From Chloroflexota bacterium (GTDB lineage Bacteria > Chloroflexota > Chloroflexia > Thermomicrobiales > UBA6265), in the NCBI GenBank assembly GCA_023392645.1, contig JAEVYR010000362.1:1-10141 (forward strand): DNA of 10,141 bases. The letters are read 5' to 3'. Below, in pieces: positions 6,831 to 10,141 of the stretch. Within the stretch, counting starts at the first letter, position 1, and the number at the start of each line of letters is the position of its first letter. The notes under the pieces were generated by a model. It was not told the DNA's origin. It did no database searches and was given only the letters and a program-made list of their open reading frames with translations. The position numbers were made by a program, and so were the translations under genes.

Positions 6831-6976
6831 TGGGACTCCTCTCGGACGTATCCGGTCGGAGAAACCCCATTCACCAATACAGGCCAATGCGCTCGCGGCC
6901 AGAACGGTCCATCGATTCGGGCGGCATCCATCGTACGGCCAATCGGCGCGACCGGCAAGCACCGCGCAACAATGGC

Positions 6977-7005
6977 GTGCAAACCGCGGGGGTGGCGGGT
7001 ATACT
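6977..7005 (+). promoter_or_regulatory. Promoter of the tRNA-Arg gene
   Basis: TATACT at 7000-7005 (5/6 match to the -10) has a weak GTGCAA 17 bp upstream at 6977-6982. The predicted start near 7012 lies about 6 nt before the mature tRNA 5' end, as expected for a stand-alone tRNA gene. Confidence 0.45.
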
Positions 7006-7017
7006 TGCAGATGCCGC

Positions 7018-7093
7018 GCGCCCGTAGCTCAGCGGATAGAGCGCTTGCCTCCGGAGCAAGAGGTCACAGGTTCGAGTCCTGTCGGGCGTACCA
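7018..7093 (+). tRNA. tRNA-Arg (anticodon CCG)
   Basis: Complete cloverleaf of 76 nt including an encoded CCA (7091-7093). Acceptor stem GCGCCCG (7018-7024) pairs with CGGGCGT (7083-7089), with a G-U first pair and discriminator A7090. The D stem is GCTC/GAGC (7027-7030 with 7039-7042). The anticodon stem is CTTGC/GCAAG (7044-7048 with 7056-7060), enclosing loop CTCCGGA with anticodon CCG at 7051-7053. The T stem is ACAGG/CCTGT around TTCGAGT (7066-7082). It decodes CGG arginine codons, which are common in this GC-rich genome. It is transcribed alone and is divergent from the MFS gene. Confidence 0.97.
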
Positions 7094-7109
7094 CAAGCCA
7101 GCACGCTAA

Positions 7110-7136
7110 GACGGCCATCCAGTGTGGATGGCCGTC
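7110..7136 (+). terminator. Hairpin after tRNA-Arg, probable terminator
   Basis: GACGGCCATCC (7110-7120) and GGATGGCCGTC (7126-7136) form a perfect 11-bp GC-rich stem with a 5-nt loop AGTGT, starting 17 nt after the tRNA CCA. Only a poor T-run follows (GTGATGCTTCT), so it may stop polymerase inefficiently or mainly define the precursor 3' end. On the minus strand it could also end the REC-reductase transcript coming from 7264. Confidence 0.45.
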
Positions 7137-7263
7137 GTGATGCTTCTCGCGTTCCGACGACGGCTGGCGGTAAGGCGGAATGCGGGTGTACTGGTGTCAA
7201 TCCGTGCCGGGCGTTTTCCCTGTCGGACGACGGTTCCCCGCAACGCTTCGCCCGAATGCCCTG

Positions 7264-8928
7264 TCAGAGGCCATTTTGAGCGCGATACTGCCAGACGGTC
7301 ATCACCGCCATGGCCCCCTCGCCGACCGCCGTCGCCACGCGTTTGCCCGAGCCATGACGCACGTCGCCGGCCGCGAACACCCCGGGAATGCAGGTTTCCA
7401 ACAGGAACGGATCCCGCTCCAGCGGCCACGGGTTCGTCTTCTCGCCCGAAATCAGGTCGACACCGGTCAGAATGAAGCCGCGCTCGTCCCGGGCGATCGA
7501 GCCGTCGAGCCACTCGGTTCGAGGAAGTGCGCCGATGAACACGAACAGCGCGCTGGCCGGCACGTTGCGGCACGCGCCGGTCACCGAATCGCGAAGCAGC
7601 AGGCCCTCGACGTGGTCCCCGCCGATCACCTCCGCTACCGTCGTGTGGATCTGCACGTCGATGTTCGGCGTCCGCTCGATTTGCTCGACCAGGTAATGCG
7701 ACATGCTGTCGGAAAGGCCGTTGCCGCGCACCAGCATCGTCACCGATCTCGCGAACCCCGAGAAATAGATGGCGGCCTGGCCGGCCGAGTTGGCACCGCC
7801 GACGATGAAGACATCCTCGCCCTTGATCGCTGACGCCTCGGACATCCCGGCGCCATGGTAGACGCCTCGCCCCGCCATCTCGGCCACACCCGGCACATCC
7901 ATCGTGCGATACGACACCCCGGTGGCGATGACGACGTTGTGCCCCTGCAGCCCCGTGCCGTCCGCGAGCGTCACCCCGATCGATCCATGCAGGTCCTTGA
8001 GCCCCACCGCCTCCTGCGTCAGCAGCATGTCGGTGCCGAGCCGGCGCGCCTGCGTCATCGCGCGTCGCGCCAGGTCTCCGCCCGACAGGCCGTTGGGGAA
8101 TCCGAGATAATTCTCGATTCGCGAGCTCATCCCCGCCTGGCCACCGGCAGCCTCTCGCTCGATGATGACGGTCTTCAACCCCTCGGAGGCGCCGTAGACC
8201 GCCGCCGCGAGCCCGGCCGGGCCACCGCCCACGATGATCAGGTCATACAGCGGCACCTCGACGTGACCGCGCAACCCCATCCGCTCCGCGATATCTTCCA
8301 GCGTCGGGTTGCGGAGCACGGAGCCGTCCGGGAAGATCAGCACGGGACATCCGGCCTCCTCGCCGCCGACCAGCTCGAGAAGCTGGTTCGCCTTTGGATC
8401 GCTGGCCAAATCGAACCATTGAAACGGCAGCTGGTTTCGGGCGAGGAAATCGCGCACGGTGTGCGACTCCGGCGACCACCGGTGCCCGATCACGCGAATG
8501 CCGTCGAAATCAGGGTGGTAATCGGCAACCCAGTCATCGAGAAGATCGTCGAGCACGGGGTACAGGCGCTGCTCGGGCGGATCCCAGGGTTTGACGAGAT
8601 AGTAGTCAAGATGAATGTCGTTGATCGCACTGATCGCGGCATCGGTGTCCGCGTAGGCCGTCAGGAGCACGCGTTTCGCGTCGGGAAACAGGGGCCGCGC
8701 CTTGGCCAGCAGGTCGACACCGGTCAGCTCGGGCATGCGCTGGTCAACCAGCATCAGCGCGACGGCATCGTCCGCCAGTTTCACCTTCCGCAGCACGTCG
8801 AGCGCGCGCGAACCGGATTCGGCCCGAATCACCCGGAATCGATCGCCGAATCCGTGGCGGACGTCTCTTGCGATCGCCTGAAGGACCTCCGCATCGTCGT
8901 CCACGGTGAGAATGATCGGCTTCGCCAT
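7264..8928 (-). CDS. Response regulator fused to thioredoxin reductase-like flavoprotein
   Basis: Three-part cytoplasmic protein, 554 aa. (1) REC receiver, residues 5-125: acidic DDD 10-12, phospho-acceptor Asp62 in LVDQRMPELTG, Thr90, Lys113 in VKPW; all key residues are present. (2) A glutaredoxin/thioredoxin-like fold, about 142-225, starting GIRVIGHRWSPESHTVRDFL; its usual active-site cysteines are absent. (3) A pyridine nucleotide-disulfide reductase module, about 228-554: FAD motif GGGPAG at 234-239, NAD(P)H motif GGANSAG at 377-383, and C-terminal FAD motif GVFAAGD at 516-522. Where thioredoxin reductase has CATC, this protein has GAGM (359-362). Its only cysteines are 194, 453 and 513, so it is unlikely to reduce thioredoxin in the classic way. 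Start ATG 8928 has GAGGAG 10 nt upstream (8939-8944); in-frame ATGs at 8955 and 8958 have poorer sites. It is divergent from a histidine kinase, its likely partner. Similar fusions are known in databases; their reaction is not settled. Confidence 0.92.
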   Translation of the reverse strand: MAKPIILTVDDDAEVLQAIARDVRHGFGDRFRVIRAESGSRALDVLRKVKLADDAVALMLVDQRMPELTGVDLLAKARPLFPDAKRVLLTAYADTDAAISAINDIHLDYYLVKPWDPPEQRLYPVLDDLLDDWVADYHPDFDGIRVIGHRWSPESHTVRDFLARNQLPFQWFDLASDPKANQLLELVGGEEAGCPVLIFPDGSVLRNPTLEDIAERMGLRGHVEVPLYDLIIVGGGPAGLAAAVYGASEGLKTVIIEREAAGGQAGMSSRIENYLGFPNGLSGGDLARRAMTQARRLGTDMLLTQEAVGLKDLHGSIGVTLADGTGLQGHNVVIATGVSYRTMDVPGVAEMAGRGVYHGAGMSEASAIKGEDVFIVGGANSAGQAAIYFSGFARSVTMLVRGNGLSDSMSHYLVEQIERTPNIDVQIHTTVAEVIGGDHVEGLLLRDSVTGACRNVPASALFVFIGALPRTEWLDGSIARDERGFILTGVDLISGEKTNPWPLERDPFLLETCIPGVFAAGDVRHGSGKRVATAVGEGAMAVMTVWQYRAQNGL

Positions 8929-9071
8929 CGTTGTACAGCTCCTCGGTGCGTCCATCATCCGCCGCGCGGCGGTGCCTTCGCGGCCTGCCCGCCGCTTCCG
9001 GGAGGAGTCCGCGGCAAGCGCAACAGGCGCTGCGGCATCGCGCGACTTCCCGACCGCCCGTGCCGTTTATG

Positions 9072-9100
9072 TTGTGCTTGACCCACATCCATCATACACT
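9072..9100 (+). promoter_or_regulatory. Weak candidate promoter of the histidine kinase gene
   Basis: TTGTGC (9072-9077), 17 bp, TACACT (9095-9100): 3/6 and 4/6 matches. It is in the most AT-rich part of the 258-bp divergent region and would give a leader of about 80 nt. No clear promoter was found for the opposite (fusion) gene, although TATGAT on the minus strand at 9096-9091 could serve as a -10. Confidence 0.25.
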
Positions 9101-9135
9101 GATTTCGGGACACAGAATATCCAAAACCACGGAAG

Positions 9136-9147
9136 GCGATAGATCGC
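9136..9147. promoter_or_regulatory. Short palindrome in the histidine kinase leader
   Basis: GCGAT-AG-ATCGC is a perfect 5+5 inverted repeat between the candidate promoter and the kinase ribosome binding site. It could be an operator, but a repeat this short in GC-rich DNA is expected by chance fairly often. Confidence 0.2.
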
Positions 9148-9186
9148 TAGCACGGATACCGCCACCTCCGCCAGAGAGAGGTCGTC

Positions 9187-10141
9187 ATGTCCGAACACGA
9201 ATCCTCCAGCGCCGACCTGAAGCTTGTCGAAAGCGAGCAGCGCTACCGTGCGGTGATCGACAACGCCTCCGATATGATCCAGAGCGTTCGGCCAGACGGT
9301 ACGTTCGAGTTCGTCAATCAGGCGTGGCGCGACAAGCTCGGCTACACCGACGAAGACATCAAGAACATGATCGTCTGGGACATCATTCACCCGGACAGTC
9401 TCAACCACTGTCAGGTCATGTTTCAGCAGGCTATCGGCGGAGATCCGATTGACCGGATCGAAACCATTTTCGTCACCAAAGACGGACGCGCGATACCCGT
9501 CGAAGGCAACGCGACTTCCCGGATGGTCGGGGATACCGTCATCGCCACCCACAGCTTCTTTCGCGATATCTCCGAGCGCGTTCGCGCGCTCGACCTCGAA
9601 CGGCGCAACCTGAAACTGGAGCACGAGCAGCAGGCGCGATACCTCGAAAAGATGGCCGCGCTCGGCAAGCTGTCCGCCGGGCTGGCCCACGAGTTGAACA
9701 ATCCCGCGGCGGCGATCCAGCGCGCCGGAGCGCGCCTGTCGACGACGATTGCCGAACGCAACGCCGCGATTCGGGAGCTGCTGAGCACCTGCACCCTCAA
9801 CGACGCGCTGTGGCAGCGCCTGGAAGATCTCGCCGACCATGGTGCCGAGCATCTCGATATCGACCCACTCGAACGGGACCGGCTGGAGTCGGAGCTCGAA
9901 GACTGGCTCGATGACCACGGCGTGGATCAGGCGTGGAAGCTCGCGCCGGGGCTCGTCCAGGCTGGCACCACCGTTGACAACCTCGACGAGATCGTCACCG
10001 TCCTGCCCCATTCCGCCCTCGCGCCGGCATTGCGCTGGATCGACGCCGCCAACTCGATCCGAGAAGCGACCGATATCATCTCACGGGGCAGCCGCCGTAT
10101 CTCCGATCTCGTCCAGGCGGTCAAGGGGTACACCTATATGG
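9187..10141 (+). CDS. PAS-domain sensor histidine kinase, 3' end cut off
   Basis: Soluble sensor kinase; 318 residues are visible and the frame is open at the window end. No signal peptide or membrane segment is present, so the signal is cytoplasmic. A PAS domain spans about residues 15-130 (RYRAVIDNASDMIQSV, DGTFEFVNQAWRDKLGY, then a C-terminal SFFRDISERVRAL). A short coiled linker leads to the dimerisation helix MAALGKLSAGLAHELNNP with phospho-acceptor His168. The second helix, ISRGSRRISDLVQAVKGYTYM, comes only at about 298-318. About 100 extra residues sit between the two, including a Trp/Asp-rich stretch (LEDWLDDHGVDQAW); typical HisKA hairpins have no such insert. The ATP-binding domain must lie beyond the window. 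Start: ATG with GAGAGG 5 nt upstream (9176-9181). It is divergent from the REC-reductase fusion, whose Asp62 is the obvious phosphorylation target. Confidence 0.92.
   Translation, partial: MSEHESSSADLKLVESEQRYRAVIDNASDMIQSVRPDGTFEFVNQAWRDKLGYTDEDIKNMIVWDIIHPDSLNHCQVMFQQAIGGDPIDRIETIFVTKDGRAIPVEGNATSRMVGDTVIATHSFFRDISERVRALDLERRNLKLEHEQQARYLEKMAALGKLSAGLAHELNNPAAAIQRAGARLSTTIAERNAAIRELLSTCTLNDALWQRLEDLADHGAEHLDIDPLERDRLESELEDWLDDHGVDQAWKLAPGLVQAGTTVDNLDEIVTVLPHSALAPALRWIDAANSIREATDIISRGSRRISDLVQAVKGYTYM

Noticed and set aside
6996..7012. TGGCGGGTATACTTGC upstream of tRNA-Arg as a -24/-12 sigma-54 promoter
   Set aside because: The GG to GC distance is 11 bp, not the required 10. The TATACT within it fits an ordinary -10 at the right distance from the tRNA.
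7080..7136. The 3' end of tRNA-Arg as a prophage or island attachment site
   Set aside because: There is no integrase gene, no second copy of the tRNA 3' end, and no foreign-looking cargo. The hairpin behind it is explained as a terminator or processing signal.
7137..7263. Repeated CCGACGACGG/CGGACGACGG-like words in the gap before the REC-reductase gene end
   Set aside because: Only two imperfect copies with irregular spacing; expected by chance in GC-rich DNA. Not a CRISPR or other repeat array.

Overview
The window is GC-rich (roughly 63-65% by eye) bacterial chromosome with tightly packed genes on both strands. The mix of an Rrf2 regulator with a NifS/IscS desulfurase, a Rip3-like site-2 protease with CBS domains, a divergent sigma-54 factor, and a response-regulator/thioredoxin-reductase-like fusion next to a histidine kinase would fit Chloroflexota, perhaps Thermomicrobia/Sphaerobacter-like. 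This is inference from gene content and style only. The presence of rpoN argues against most Actinobacteria. There are no mobile elements, CRISPR arrays or phage genes, and no stretch over 300 bases lacks a gene.

Layout. (1) 2-796 (+): the 3' part of an aminoglycoside/hydroxyurea-type phosphotransferase that starts upstream of the window; its tail overlaps convergently with the next gene. (2) 2471-780 (-): a bicistron of an IscR-like Rrf2 regulator followed by a cysteine desulfurase, with a good promoter whose -35 lies inside a palindrome, probably the regulator's own operator. (3) 3727-2573 (-): a membrane site-2 protease with C-terminal CBS domains. (4) 3982-5457 (+): rpoN (sigma-54) with an unusual zinc-ribbon-like insert. 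The 254 bp between the divergent protease and rpoN genes hold a near-consensus housekeeping promoter for rpoN. On the opposite strand, overlapping its -35, is a -24/-12 (sigma-54 type) candidate pointing at the protease gene. (5) 6804-5524 (-): an MFS exporter-like protein, preceded by a possible 9-codon leader ORF that overlaps its start codon (ATGA). (6) 7018-7093 (+): tRNA-Arg(CCG) with its own promoter and a downstream hairpin. (7) 8928-7264 (-): a REC domain + glutaredoxin-like domain + FAD/NAD(P)H pyridine nucleotide-disulfide reductase fold fused in one protein. (8) 9187 to beyond the window end (+): a PAS-containing histidine kinase, divergent from the fusion gene.

How they fit together. 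The IscR/IscS pair is a self-contained, probably autoregulated sulfur-mobilisation and Fe-S supply unit. The most system-like part is 7264-10141. A soluble histidine kinase and a response regulator whose output domain is a flavin oxidoreductase, rather than a DNA-binding domain, look like a two-component pathway that controls, or is controlled by, redox enzyme activity. The fusion lacks the CxxC of true thioredoxin reductases, so its electron acceptor is unknown. The shared promoter region of rpoN and the site-2 protease suggests cross-regulation, but this rests on motif matches only.

Short intergenic stretches where I see no convincing signal are 5458-5523 (convergent rpoN/MFS ends, no U-tracted terminator) and 7137-7263 (between the tRNA hairpin and the end of the fusion gene).
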